Below are positions 54,043 through 63,220 of a DNA stretch of 64,000 bases, piece after piece; within the stretch, counting starts at the first letter, position 1, and every line of letters begins with the position of its first letter. Source of the stretch: an uncultured Rikenellaceae bacterium (lineage in GTDB: Bacteria; Bacteroidota; Bacteroidia; Bacteroidales; Rikenellaceae); assembly GCA_946486375.1 (NCBI GenBank), contig CAMLTW010000002.1, positions 397,196-461,195 of the forward strand. The letters run 5' to 3'. The notes below the pieces were generated by a model. It had not been told where the DNA came from. It saw only the letters and a list, made by a program, of their open reading frames with translations, and did not search any database. A program made the position numbers and the translations under genes.

Positions 54043-55524
54043 TCAGGCGAAAACGCGAGTATTGAGCGCTTCGAGCGCCCGTTTCTTGTCGTCGCTTCTG
54101 ATCACGAGGGATACGTTGCTGTTGCTGCCCCCGTAGGAAATCATCCGGACGGGAATGTCCCGCAGGGCGCCGATGATTTTCGCCTCGAATCCGATGTTGT
54201 GCCATTCCAGATCGCCTACCACGCAGACGACGATCATGTTTTCCTCCACGGTTACCGTAGCGAACTTCCGCAGTTCGGTGACGATTTCCTCCAGTTGCTC
54301 CTTATTGTCCAACGAAACGGAAATGCCGGTTTCCGATGTCGCCACCATGTCTACGGGTACCCGGTGTCGGGCGAAAGCGCCGAACACCCGGTTGAAAAAA
54401 CGGTAGGCGGGCAGCGTGCGGCTCGATTTGATTTTGATGTAGGTCATGTCGTCTTTGGCCGCTACGGCCTTGATCCTGCCTTTTTCGGCTTCGTCGCAGA
54501 TCAGGGTTCCCGGAGCGTCGGGTTGCAGGGTATTCAGCAGCCGGACGGGGATGTGCTTTTCCCGCGCCGGGTGGATGCAGGTCGGATGGAGAATCTTGGC
54601 TCCGAAATGAGCCAGTTTGGAGGCTTCCTCGAAATTGAGCCGACGCACGGGACGGGTATGGCGCACGATCCGAGGGTCGTTGTTGTGCAATCCGTCGATA
54701 TCCGTCCATATCTGGATTTCTTCCGCACCGGCGGCCGCTCCGATCAGCGAGGCGCTGTAATCGCTTCCTCCCCGCCGGAGGTTGTCGATTTCTCCGGCGT
54801 CATTGCGGCAGATATAGCCCTGGGTGATGAAAAGGCGGACACCGGGACAGGCCTCGAGCCTTTTTTTCAGGTTCCTGCGGATGAAGCGCATGTCCGGTTC
54901 TCCGTTTTTGTTCGTACGCATGAATTCCAGAGCGGGCAACAGCATGGACGGAACTCCTTCCTGTTGCAGGTAAAGGTGCATCAGAAGGGTGGACAGCAGC
55001 TCTCCCTGCGCCAGAATGCGTTTTTCGGCGGCAGCGGAACCGGAGGTTTTCAGCGCATCCCAAAGGGTGCGGAAAATTCCGATCACCGCATCCAATGCCT
55101 CTTTCTTTCGGGGTTCATCGTTGTAGAGGGCGTTCACTACTTCCACATACCGGAATTCGAGCAGGCTGATGGAGTCGGCAGCTTTCGTCCGTTCGTCGCG
55201 GGCGATCAGGGAAGCGATCCGGGACAGTTTGTCCGTCGTGCCGGACATGGCCGAAAGCACTACGATCTTGGGCGCATCGTCCCGTATGAGCCGGGCTACG
55301 GTTCGGATGCGTTCCGGCGAACCGACGGAGGTGCCTCCGAATTTCAGGATTTTTAATTTTTTCGGAATCCGATCGGATTTTTTTCCGGCAATATGCCCGG
55401 AAGCGGTTTCCCCTTTCATTCCGGCAGGGGTGTTTTTCAAAACGGCAGGTTTCGTATCCCCGCTTCCCGTTTTCTTGTGCGCCGCCGGATCGGTGTTCGA
55501 TGAACTTAATCTTTTGTGTCTCAT
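54043..55524 (-). CDS. lysC: Aspartate kinase with two C-terminal ACT domains
   Basis: A 493-residue aspartokinase from ATG 55524; a further start would lie upstream in non-conserved sequence. The kinase motif LKILKFGGTSVGSPERI begins at about residue 57 and RGGSDYSASLIGAAAGA (Asp/Gly loop) near residue 250. Two ACT domains (about 340-493) should mediate lysine or threonine feedback. The first 56 residues form a low-complexity basic extension (MRHKRLSSSNTDPAAHKKTG), unusual for this enzyme. Catalyses the first step of lysine, threonine and methionine synthesis. Confidence 0.9.
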   Translation of the reverse strand: MRHKRLSSSNTDPAAHKKTGSGDTKPAVLKNTPAGMKGETASGHIAGKKSDRIPKKLKILKFGGTSVGSPERIRTVARLIRDDAPKIVVLSAMSGTTDKLSRIASLIARDERTKAADSISLLEFRYVEVVNALYNDEPRKKEALDAVIGIFRTLWDALKTSGSAAAEKRILAQGELLSTLLMHLYLQQEGVPSMLLPALEFMRTNKNGEPDMRFIRRNLKKRLEACPGVRLFITQGYICRNDAGEIDNLRRGGSDYSASLIGAAAGAEEIQIWTDIDGLHNNDPRIVRHTRPVRRLNFEEASKLAHFGAKILHPTCIHPAREKHIPVRLLNTLQPDAPGTLICDEAEKGRIKAVAAKDDMTYIKIKSSRTLPAYRFFNRVFGAFARHRVPVDMVATSETGISVSLDNKEQLEEIVTELRKFATVTVEENMIVVCVVGDLEWHNIGFEAKIIGALRDIPVRMISYGGSNSNVSLVIRSDDKKRALEALNTRVFA

Positions 55525-55574
55525 GGTTGTTGTAAATAGATTCGACTTTTGTTTCCCGTTTGCCGGGTTTCCCC

Positions 55575-55582
55575 TATCTTTG
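55575..55582 (+). promoter_or_regulatory. -7 element for secreted unknown gene
   Basis: TATCTTTG matches TAnnTTTG, with a TTTTG 23 bp upstream; transcription would start near 55590. Confidence 0.6.
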
Positions 55583-55679
55583 TTCCGTAAGTATATCGCA
55601 CAAAGGATGTACCTGTCCCGACGTTTTTCGGTAAGCGGTCTGTAACATTCGGCGGGACGTAACGTTATACGGAAAAGAC

Positions 55680-56603
55680 ATGAAACACGGAAAAATGATA
55701 AGACGGCTGATTTTGGGAGGCCTGTTCGCTCTGGCTGTTCTGCCGGCGGCAGCACAGAACAGTCCCGGATTCTCCCTGAATGTGGAGCTGGGTTACCGGG
55801 ACGACGATTATTATCGGGATCATTATTTCTACGACGACGAACCCATTTACCGGTACGGGTTCCTGCTGAACAATTATGCGGGGGTTTACCTGAAGGACTT
55901 CGAGGTGCAGATCGTCCGGGAATACCGGATTCCCCGATCGTACGTGCGCTATTACCTGAAGCAGGGCTTCTCGCCCGGAGACATCCTTTTCGGAGCGGAA
56001 CTGGCCCGTCGGACGGGGTATTCTTTCCGTTCGGTCATGAACCGTTACTTCAACAGTCCCGACCGGAACTGGGTCGCGATCAGCATCGACTTCGGGTTTC
56101 CGCGCGGGTCGGCGGAATTCGGCCTGATCGAGGACGCTTTCCGTTCTCATTACCGCTACTGGAACGGGTACCACCTGAAGCGGCATCCGCATTATCCTCA
56201 TCCGCCGGTTTACCGTCATCCGTGGTCGTATTTCCGGCCTCGGCCCGGAGCTCCCGACCGTCATCCGTCTCACAGCATCCGTCCGGGAAACCAGCGCCCG
56301 AACCGGCCCCATGCGGAAGGGGGACGGCGTCCGGGGACGACGGTTCCGGCACAACGACCGCAAACCCGTCCCGAAAGACCCTATCATCGTCCCGAACGTC
56401 CGGAAACCCGTCCTTCGCGGCGTCCCGGTTCGGGCGGTTCCGCCGCACGTCCAGAGAGTCGTCCGCAACAGGGGGGAGGAAAGGGAACGGGCGGCTTTTC
56501 CTATAAACGGCGGGGAACTTCTTCCGCTCCTTCCGGAAAGCAGGACAGCCAAAAGGCGGAAGGACAGCAAAGCGGCGGATCGGGCACCTACCGGCGACGG
56601 TAA
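55680..56603 (+). CDS. Secreted protein with Pro/Arg-rich tail, unknown
   Basis: A 307-residue protein with a signal peptide (MKHGKMIRRLILGGLFALAV ... AAAQ). Residues about 30-150 form a small domain rich in Tyr/Asp (YRDDDYYRDHYFYDDEPIYR) and a repeated-looking helix region (YYLKQGFSPGDILFGAELAR). The last ~150 residues are low-complexity Pro/Arg/Gly/Ser (PRPGAPDRHPSHSIRPGNQR), probably disordered. Function unknown. It is divergent from lysC. Confidence 0.65.
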   Translation: MKHGKMIRRLILGGLFALAVLPAAAQNSPGFSLNVELGYRDDDYYRDHYFYDDEPIYRYGFLLNNYAGVYLKDFEVQIVREYRIPRSYVRYYLKQGFSPGDILFGAELARRTGYSFRSVMNRYFNSPDRNWVAISIDFGFPRGSAEFGLIEDAFRSHYRYWNGYHLKRHPHYPHPPVYRHPWSYFRPRPGAPDRHPSHSIRPGNQRPNRPHAEGGRRPGTTVPAQRPQTRPERPYHRPERPETRPSRRPGSGGSAARPESRPQQGGGKGTGGFSYKRRGTSSAPSGKQDSQKAEGQQSGGSGTYRRR

Positions 56604-56696
56604 TCCGCATGCGGTAGGCCGCAGGCGATCCGAAACGAAAACCCCGGAAAGCGTTTTCGCCTTCCGGGGTTTATTGTGGCATGGCTCCGCATGAGG

Positions 56697-57800
56697 TTAT
56701 TTTTCCGGGTAGGTCAGCGTGCTTTTCCCCAAGTCCTTGGACGTGGCCACGGCGATTCCCCGCCGGTCGTCCTTGTCTACCGAGCAGTAGAAATGATACA
56801 CCACGCCATCATGCTTGATGACGCAGGACTTATGGGCGAACATCGCGTCGTACGGTTCCGTGGGATTGATCAGATCGGGCCCTGTCCAGTCCGTCCAGTT
56901 CACCAGGTCGTAGGAGGCGGCGAAGCGGTTCCATGCACTGATTCCCGGTCGTTCCTTCCAGAAGGCCCCGAAATAGAACATGACCCACACGTCTCCGATT
57001 TTCTGAATGTAGGCGTCGCCCGTAATGCCCGCATGATGGTTCAGCAGCGGGTCTTTGCCCCATCGTTTCCAGTGTACCATGTCGTCCGACACGGCCATGC
57101 CGATCCGTTCCGCTCCCCGTACTTTCGAAATCGAGTCTCCTTTGGCGTTGTAGTACATCACGAAGGGATGCCCCGTGGTTTTCGCCTTGTCCCAGATCAC
57201 CGAGTTTTTGTACATGGTGATGTTGTCCCACCAGCCGGCGTCGGAGTCGGTGGACATCAGCACCGGTTTGTCCAGCCGTTTCCACTCGTGGGCCACTGTC
57301 GGATCCCCTTCGGTATAGGCCACGCCGATGGAAAGCAGTCCCGCCTCATACCCTTTGTCGGAACCTCCGAAGTAAGTCATCCAGTGCTTCCCATCGTATT
57401 TCGGCAATCTGTAGTCCCCACCCCACTCGTGGTCGGTTAGGGCCAGATAGCCCCCTTTCTGATTGCTGTCCCAGTCCTCCGGTGAAGAAAAAGAGAGCAC
57501 GCGCCCCTGCTTTTTCCAGTGGAGCAGGTCGTCGCTTTCGGCCATCCAGGTTTCGTATCCCCGGCCGTCGAAGACGAAATAATACATGTACCATTTGTCC
57601 CCTTTGCGGAAAATGGTCGGACAGTCCGTCTTCCGCGTATTGTCTTCTCCGACCAGCACCAAGCCGTATTTGTAAGGCGTTTTCACTTCTTCGTAAATGC
57701 CTTGCATCACCTGATCCGGCACCTGTACCGGATGTTCCTGCGCGGTGCATCCGGCCGCGGTTCCGAGAAGGATGACGCAGGCCGCTAAAAAGTTCTTCAT
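56697..57800 (-). CDS. GH43-like beta-propeller lipoprotein
   Basis: A 367-residue lipoprotein (signal with TAAGC) with a five-bladed beta-propeller pattern. Blade motifs such as CPTIFRKGDKWYMYYFVFDG, SDDLLHWKK, TYFGG and DDMVHWKRWGKDPLLN recur. This matches GH43/GH117/GH130-type glycoside hydrolases; I cannot choose among these, and the catalytic acid and base are not identified with certainty. With the GH127 gene nearby it fits an arabinose-rich glycan role (inference). Confidence 0.75.
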   Translation of the reverse strand: MKNFLAACVILLGTAAGCTAQEHPVQVPDQVMQGIYEEVKTPYKYGLVLVGEDNTRKTDCPTIFRKGDKWYMYYFVFDGRGYETWMAESDDLLHWKKQGRVLSFSSPEDWDSNQKGGYLALTDHEWGGDYRLPKYDGKHWMTYFGGSDKGYEAGLLSIGVAYTEGDPTVAHEWKRLDKPVLMSTDSDAGWWDNITMYKNSVIWDKAKTTGHPFVMYYNAKGDSISKVRGAERIGMAVSDDMVHWKRWGKDPLLNHHAGITGDAYIQKIGDVWVMFYFGAFWKERPGISAWNRFAASYDLVNWTDWTGPDLINPTEPYDAMFAHKSCVIKHDGVVYHFYCSVDKDDRRGIAVATSKDLGKSTLTYPEK

Positions 57801-58004
57801 CGTTTTTTACGTTTTACTTTCGGCCAAAATAGGAAAAAAAATCGGACCCTCCAAAGCGGACGACATACGGCCTTTCCGAGGCCGCGCCTCTGCGTGGATT
57901 CCCGAAGGGCAGAGAGGTAAGCACGCTTTCCGTTCTCTGCTTGAAAAATGAAAGAAAGAGGTGAAATATTTTTTCGGATCGGTAGGATATGTTCCGGAAA
58001 AAGT

Positions 58005-58012
58005 TATATTTG
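58005..58012 (+). promoter_or_regulatory. -7 element for hydrogenase operon
   Basis: TATATTTG matches TAnnTTTG, 38 bp upstream of the first start codon. Confidence 0.55.
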
Positions 58013-58050
58013 TAATCGAACCGGGGATGAAATTCCTAAACTTTAATTTT

Positions 58051-58500
58051 ATGGAGCGTATCGCAACCGTGGAGGAACTCCGGCAGCGGCGGGAGTCGTA
58101 TCGCGAAAGGCTGGAACTGAGGGAACGGAGCAATGATCCGGAACGGGTCGTACGGATACGGGTCGGGCTGGACGATTGCGGGATCGCCGCCGGGGCGCGG
58201 GAAACGGCCCGTTATTTCCGGCGGGAGGTGGAACGGCGCGGACTGGAAGCGTTGGTGGTGCCCGTGGGATGCATGGGGTTTTGCGACCGGGAACCGACGG
58301 TGGAAGTGATCCTGCCGGGACGGGAGCCGGTGGTGTTCGGATCGGTCGGCCTTCCGGAAGCGGAACGGATTCTGGAGGATTATCTGGGACACGGTACGCT
58401 GCCCGAAACGGTGCTTTGCCTGCCCCGCCGTTTCTTTTTTCCGGGAGCGCCGGAAGGGCCGGGCGACGACGATTCCGGCCGGGAAGGAGGTGAGGGATGA
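58051..58500 (+). CDS. Hydrogenase-associated [2Fe-2S] thioredoxin-like small subunit
   Basis: A 149-residue protein from ATG 58051 (MERIATVEELRQRRESY); an earlier in-frame ATG at 58027 is possible. It resembles the small (2Fe-2S) ferredoxin domain subunits next to NADH-dependent hydrogenases: GLDDCGIAAGARETARYF and VGCMGFCDREPTVEV supply the cluster-binding Cys. It starts the four-gene operon and overlaps the next gene by 4 bp. The C-terminal end (PGAPEGPGDDDSG) looks disordered. Role: electron relay or NADH-module partner. Confidence 0.8.
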   Translation: MERIATVEELRQRRESYRERLELRERSNDPERVVRIRVGLDDCGIAAGARETARYFRREVERRGLEALVVPVGCMGFCDREPTVEVILPGREPVVFGSVGLPEAERILEDYLGHGTLPETVLCLPRRFFFPGAPEGPGDDDSGREGGEG

Positions 58501-60287
58501 CAATCGGCTGGCAGGTACTGGTTTGCGGAGGCACCGGATGCCGGGCCTCGCAAAGCGAACGGATCGAAAAGGCGCTGAAAGAGGAAATCCGTCGCTGCGG
58601 TCTGGAAGATGAGGCGCAGGTGATCCGTACGGGCTGTTTCGGGTTCTGCGAGAAGGGGCCGGTCGTCAAGGTGATTCCGGACAACACCTTCTATGTGCAG
58701 GTCAGGCCGGAGGATGCGGAGGAAATCGTTTCGGAACACCTGCTCAAGGGGTGCCGGGTGCGCAGGCTGCTGTACGTGGATCCGGAAACGCATCTGAGGG
58801 TGAGCGACAGCAAGCATATCGGATTTTACCGCAAACAGTTGCGGATCGCTTTGCGGAACTGCGGTTTCATCGATCCGGAAAACATCGGAGAATACATCGC
58901 AAGGGATGGTTACGCGGCTTTGGGAAAAGCGCTGACGGGAATGACGCCGGAGGAAGTGATCGGAGAAATCGAGCGGTCGGGCCTGCGGGGACGCGGAGGC
59001 GGCGGTTTCCCCACGGGGTTGAAGTGGAAAATTACCCGGCAGGCTCCCGGGGAGCGGAAATATGTCGTGTGCAACGCCGACGAAGGAGATCCGGGAGCCT
59101 TCATGGATCGTTCCATTCTGGAGGGCGATCCCCATTCCGTTCTGGAAGCGATGGCGATCAACGGTTATTGTACGGGGGCTTCGAAAGGGCTGATTTATAT
59201 CCGGGCCGAGTATCCGCTGGCGGTGGAACGGCTGAAGACCGCCATCGGGCAGGCGCGGGAAGCAGGCTTGTTGGGAGACGATATTTTGGGATCGGGATTC
59301 TCCTTCGACGTGGAGATCCGGTACGGGGCGGGTGCGTTTGTGTGCGGCGAAGAGACGGCCCTCATCCGGAGCATGGAGGGGCAGCGGGGCGAGGCAATGG
59401 TGAAGCCTCCGTTTCCGAGCGAACGGGGGTATGCGGGGTGTCCGACCAATGTCAATAATGTGGAAACGTATGCCAACATACCGGTCATTTTGCTGAAGGG
59501 GGCCGATTGGTTCGCCGGTATCGGCACGGAGCGGAGCAAGGGAACCAAGGTGTTCGCGCTGGCCGGAAAGATCAACAACGTGGGATTGATCGAAGTGCCG
59601 ATGGGCACGACGTTGAGGGAGGTGATTTTCGGGATCGGCGGGGGCATTAAGAACGGGAAGAAATTCAAGGCGGTGCAGACCGGCGGTCCTTCCGGCGGAT
59701 GCCTCACGGAGAAGCACCTGGATATTCCGATCGACTACGACAACCTGTTGGCGGCAGGGTCGATGATGGGTTCGGGAGGCATGATCGTGATGGACGAGGA
59801 CGACTGCATGGTGTCGATGGCCAAATTTTACCTCGATTTTACGGTGGAGGAATCCTGCGGAAAGTGCGCTCCCTGCCGGGTCGGGAACAAGCGTTTGCAC
59901 GAATTGTTGCAAAAAATAACCGGAGGAAAAGGTACGGAGGAGGATTTGGAACGGCTCCGGAACCTGGCGCTGGTCATCCGGGACACGGCGCTTTGCGGGC
60001 TGGGGCAGACTTCGCCGAATCCGGTGCTCTCCACGCTCGACAATTTCCGGGACGAATACCTGGCCCATGTGCGGGAACAACGGTGCTACGCCCATCAGTG
60101 CCGCGATCTGACGCAGTATTTCATCAGTCCGGAAATTTGCCGGGGGTGCACGCTGTGCGCCCGTGCCTGTCCGGTGAATGCCATCAGCGGGGAGCGCAAG
60201 CATCCGCATGCGATCGATCCGCTTTTGTGCGTGCGTTGCGGCAGCTGTCTGGAAAAATGCAAGTTCGGAGCGGTCAGGGTTCGGTGA
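58497..60287 (+). CDS. hydB: Hydrogenase NADH-module subunit HydB (NuoF-like)
   Basis: A 596-residue flavo-iron-sulfur protein. The N-terminal thioredoxin-like [2Fe-2S] domain (CGGTGCRAS ... TGCFGFCEKGP) is followed by the NuoF core: GLRGRGGGGFPTGLKWKI (FMN/NAD), the acidic loop of CNADEGDPGAF, an SLBB domain, and the N3-type cluster ESCGKCAPCRVG. Two C-terminal [4Fe-4S] motifs (CRGCTLCARACP and CVRCGSCLEKCK) complete it. It oxidises NADH and relays electrons to HydA. Typical of bifurcating HydABC complexes. Confidence 0.95.
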   Translation: MTIGWQVLVCGGTGCRASQSERIEKALKEEIRRCGLEDEAQVIRTGCFGFCEKGPVVKVIPDNTFYVQVRPEDAEEIVSEHLLKGCRVRRLLYVDPETHLRVSDSKHIGFYRKQLRIALRNCGFIDPENIGEYIARDGYAALGKALTGMTPEEVIGEIERSGLRGRGGGGFPTGLKWKITRQAPGERKYVVCNADEGDPGAFMDRSILEGDPHSVLEAMAINGYCTGASKGLIYIRAEYPLAVERLKTAIGQAREAGLLGDDILGSGFSFDVEIRYGAGAFVCGEETALIRSMEGQRGEAMVKPPFPSERGYAGCPTNVNNVETYANIPVILLKGADWFAGIGTERSKGTKVFALAGKINNVGLIEVPMGTTLREVIFGIGGGIKNGKKFKAVQTGGPSGGCLTEKHLDIPIDYDNLLAAGSMMGSGGMIVMDEDDCMVSMAKFYLDFTVEESCGKCAPCRVGNKRLHELLQKITGGKGTEEDLERLRNLALVIRDTALCGLGQTSPNPVLSTLDNFRDEYLAHVREQRCYAHQCRDLTQYFISPEICRGCTLCARACPVNAISGERKHPHAIDPLLCVRCGSCLEKCKFGAVRVR

Positions 60288-60337
60288 TGGGCCCGGTCGA
60301 TGTGCGGATATAAGGTAAGCAGATAAAAACGGAAGAT

Positions 60338-62128
60338 ATGAACGGCAATACCGTGGGTTTGACCATAGACCGGAAAACGATGTCGGTGCCGCCGGGAACG
60401 ACCATTCTGGAAGCGGCTTCGGCGGCCGGTATCCGGATTCCGACCCTTTGCCACATGAAGCTGGAAGACCTGGAATACGAGAACAATCCGGGGGCATGCC
60501 GCATTTGCGTGGTGGAAGTGGAAGGACGGCGCAATCTGGCTCCGGCCTGCAAGACGGAGTGTACGGAAGGGATGGTGGTGCATACCCATACCCCGCGGGT
60601 GATGAACGCCCGGCGGACGGTGATGGAACTGATCCTGTCTAACCATCCGGCGGAGTGCCTTACCTGCTCCAAAAACGGTTACTGCGATTTGCAGAAAGTG
60701 GCACACGACCTCGGCATCCGGGAAATCCGCTACCGGGGCGAAGAGTCGGTGTTCGTTCCCGACCGGTCTCCGGCCATCGTCCGGGATATGAACAAGTGCA
60801 TCATGTGCCGCCGCTGTGAAACGGCCTGCAACACCATTCAGACGGTAGGGGCCCTCACGGCGGTGAACCGCGGTTTCCGGGCGGTGGTGGCTACGGCGTT
60901 CGGAAGGGACATGGCGGGGAGCACGTGCTCTTACTGTGGACAGTGCGTTTCGGTTTGTCCCACGGGGGCCTTGTCGGGCAGAAGCCATACAGACGAGGTA
61001 TTGAAAGCATTGGCCGATCCGGAAAAGATCGTCATCGCGCAGACCGCTCCCGCTGTTAGGACGGCGCTCGGTCGGGATTTCGGCTACGAAGCCGGCACGC
61101 TGGTGACGGGAAAGATGGTGAGCGCCCTGCGGGAATTGGGATTCGATTATGTGTTCGACACCGATTTCGCCGCCGACCTTACGATCATGGAAGAGGGTAC
61201 GGAGTTTCTGAACCGGTTGAGGGCGGAAGATGCGGACGGAGAGCGGGCAAAACTGCCCCTGATGACTTCCTGCTGTCCGGGATGGGTGAGCTTCGTGGAA
61301 CAGCATTATCCGGAACTGCTTCCCCGGCTTTCGACGGCCCGTTCGCCGCAGCAGATGTTCGGCTCCGTTGCCAAGCGGTATTTCGCCCGTCTGTTGGGCG
61401 TGGAGAGGCGGAGGTTGGTCGTGGTTTCGGTCATGCCCTGTCTGGCGAAAAAGTATGAGTGCAGCCGCCTCGAATTCGCCGTGGACGGCAATCCGGATGT
61501 CGATGTTTCCATTTATACGCGCGAGCTGGCCCGGTTGATCCGCTATGCCAACATCGACTTCCGGGCGTTGCCCGACGGAGAGTTCGACCGGCCCTTCGGA
61601 GAGTCGACCGGGGCCGGAGTCATCTTCGGGACGACGGGAGGCGTGATCGAAGCGGCGATGCGCACGGCTTATGAGCTGTACACGGGACGGCCCTTGCCGG
61701 AAATCGAATTCGTGCGGCTGCGCGGCATGGAGGGAATCCGTTCGGCGACGGTGGATTTCGACGGAAAGCCCGTGCGGATCGGCATTGCCCACGGATTGGG
61801 GAACGCCCGGCGGTTGGTCGAGGAAGTGTTGGCCGGAAAGTCCCCCTATGATGCGATCGAGGTGATGGCCTGTCCGGGCGGATGTATCGGCGGCGGAGGA
61901 CAGCCTTTTCATCGCGGAAACATGGAGGTGTTGCGGTGTCGGGCCGATGCTCTGTATCGGGAAGATGCGGGAAAGCCCCTGCGCAAGTCTCATGAAAATC
62001 CCTGCGTGCAGGAGTTGTACCGGGAAGTTTTGGAAGAACCCTGCGGACCGAAAGCGCACGAGTGGTTGCATACCCGTTATTTCGACCGGAAAAACGGCGG
62101 GACGGAAGATTCCGGCCCCGAAAAGTAG
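60338..62128 (+). CDS. hydA: [FeFe] hydrogenase catalytic subunit HydA
   Basis: A 596-residue [FeFe] hydrogenase. N-terminal plant-type [2Fe-2S] (CHMKLEDLEYENNPGACRIC), a His-Cys cluster (HPAECLTCSKNGYC) and two [4Fe-4S] clusters (CIMCRRCETAC, CSYCGQCVSVC) precede the H-cluster domain. All three H-cluster motifs are intact: TSCCPGW (310-316), MPCLAKKYEC (366-375) and MACPGGC (510-516). It should make or use H2, confurcating with NADH and ferredoxin through HydBC. Maturation genes hydE, hydF and hydG are not in the window. Confidence 0.95.
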   Translation: MNGNTVGLTIDRKTMSVPPGTTILEAASAAGIRIPTLCHMKLEDLEYENNPGACRICVVEVEGRRNLAPACKTECTEGMVVHTHTPRVMNARRTVMELILSNHPAECLTCSKNGYCDLQKVAHDLGIREIRYRGEESVFVPDRSPAIVRDMNKCIMCRRCETACNTIQTVGALTAVNRGFRAVVATAFGRDMAGSTCSYCGQCVSVCPTGALSGRSHTDEVLKALADPEKIVIAQTAPAVRTALGRDFGYEAGTLVTGKMVSALRELGFDYVFDTDFAADLTIMEEGTEFLNRLRAEDADGERAKLPLMTSCCPGWVSFVEQHYPELLPRLSTARSPQQMFGSVAKRYFARLLGVERRRLVVVSVMPCLAKKYECSRLEFAVDGNPDVDVSIYTRELARLIRYANIDFRALPDGEFDRPFGESTGAGVIFGTTGGVIEAAMRTAYELYTGRPLPEIEFVRLRGMEGIRSATVDFDGKPVRIGIAHGLGNARRLVEEVLAGKSPYDAIEVMACPGGCIGGGGQPFHRGNMEVLRCRADALYREDAGKPLRKSHENPCVQELYREVLEEPCGPKAHEWLHTRYFDRKNGGTEDSGPEK

Positions 62129-62138
62129 GAGCGAATCT

Positions 62139-62642
62139 ATGGAAAAGGAAATTCGGAACGAATCCCTGCCGTCCTGCGTGAGGGAAAAAGTGCATGACAT
62201 ATGCCGGGAGCACGGCTGCGATCCGGGGGAACTGATTCACATTCTGCATGCTCTGCAACGGACTTTCGGGTACCTTCCCGAGGCGGTGCAGGAAGCGGTG
62301 GCCGCCGAGCTGGATATTCCGGTGGCACGGGTCTACGGGGTGGTGACCTTTTATTCCTATTTCACCATGGTGCCGAAGGGAAAGTATCCGGTGTCGGTTT
62401 GTTTGGGAACGGCCTGTTACGTGCGGGGGGCGGAGGCCGTGCTGGACGAGTTCCGGCGGCAGTTGGAGATCGGGGTGGGGGAAACCACTCTGGACGGTCT
62501 GTTTTCGCTGGACTGCCTGAGGTGCGTGGGCGCCTGCGGGCTGGCTCCGGTCGTGTCGGTGGGAGATCGGGTTTACGGACGCCTTACGCCGGAAAAAGTG
62601 CGGGGCATCCTGTCGGATTACTACCGGGCTGCGGAAGACTGA
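62139..62642 (+). CDS. hydC: Hydrogenase subunit HydC (NuoE-like)
   Basis: A 167-residue [2Fe-2S] subunit from ATG 62139 (MEKEIRNESLPSCVREKVHD). It has the NuoE/HydC fold with cluster ligands in VCLGTACYVRG and LRCVGACGLAPVV, and the family HALQRTFGYLPEAVQEAVA segment. It starts 10 bp after hydA. It bridges NADH oxidation and the rest of the complex. A terminator-like hairpin follows. Confidence 0.95.
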   Translation: MEKEIRNESLPSCVREKVHDICREHGCDPGELIHILHALQRTFGYLPEAVQEAVAAELDIPVARVYGVVTFYSYFTMVPKGKYPVSVCLGTACYVRGAEAVLDEFRRQLEIGVGETTLDGLFSLDCLRCVGACGLAPVVSVGDRVYGRLTPEKVRGILSDYYRAAED

Positions 62643-62675
62643 CTTTTCTTGCATCGGGGCGTCCAAGTATAGGTA

Positions 62676-62703
62676 TCCCCGGAAAGAATACCCTTTCCGG
62701 GGA
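62676..62703. terminator. Hairpin between hydrogenase operon and convergent lipoprotein
   Basis: A stem of 11 bp (62676-62686 with 62693-62703, CCCCGGAAAG / CTTTCCGGGG plus a closing T-A) and a 6-base loop between converging genes. A T-run is weak on the plus strand, so it may be a bidirectional stop. Confidence 0.65.
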
Positions 62704-62718
62704 ATAAGCCTGTACTTT

Positions 62719-63207
62719 TTACTTTATCGCTCCTTCGGGATAGGTTACCTTTACCCGGGAGCGCTGTCTTTCATTTATTTCCTGTTCTCCTTTTAGGTAA
62801 TAGAAAATTCTGGCAATGCTATCGTAGTTTCCTTCTACCATACCATACCATTTGAATCTTTTCCAATAGGGATCGAATTCCCACCAGTATAGCATGGTGT
62901 CCTGTCCGAACTTTTCAAAGTCACCCGCATCTCGTAGAATTCCGACTTTACCATCGGGATAGAATACCATCAGCCCGCTCATATAGCCGCCTAATCCGGT
63001 CCACATGGTTCTGACGAAGTTTTTCTCTTTGGAAAAATCGTGCCTGGGATCGAACTTTCCGTAGTAGAAATAATCTATGTTGCTGTCATTTACTCTGGTA
63101 ACGGTAACCCCGTTGTACTGGTAGTAGATTACCTGCCGGGAGTCGCATCCGGTCATCAGGGAAATGAAAAGCAGTGCCAGCAGTCCGTGTTTTATGGTTT
63201 TTCTCAT
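62719..63207 (-). CDS. Lipoprotein downstream of RHS protein (candidate immunity protein)
   Basis: A 162-residue lipoprotein (signal MRKTIKHGLLALLFISLMTGC). The mature part is Tyr/Trp/Lys-rich and beta-like (YYQYNGVTVTRVNDSNIDYF, WWEFDPYWKRFKWYGM). It starts 13 bp after the end of the RHS-repeat gene on the same strand. This position is typical of an immunity gene for a polymorphic toxin, but the sequence has no known immunity family; the role is inferred. Confidence 0.55.
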   Translation of the reverse strand: MRKTIKHGLLALLFISLMTGCDSRQVIYYQYNGVTVTRVNDSNIDYFYYGKFDPRHDFSKEKNFVRTMWTGLGGYMSGLMVFYPDGKVGILRDAGDFEKFGQDTMLYWWEFDPYWKRFKWYGMVEGNYDSIARIFYYLKGEQEINERQRSRVKVTYPEGAIK

Positions 63208-63220
63208 GGCATGAAAAGGT

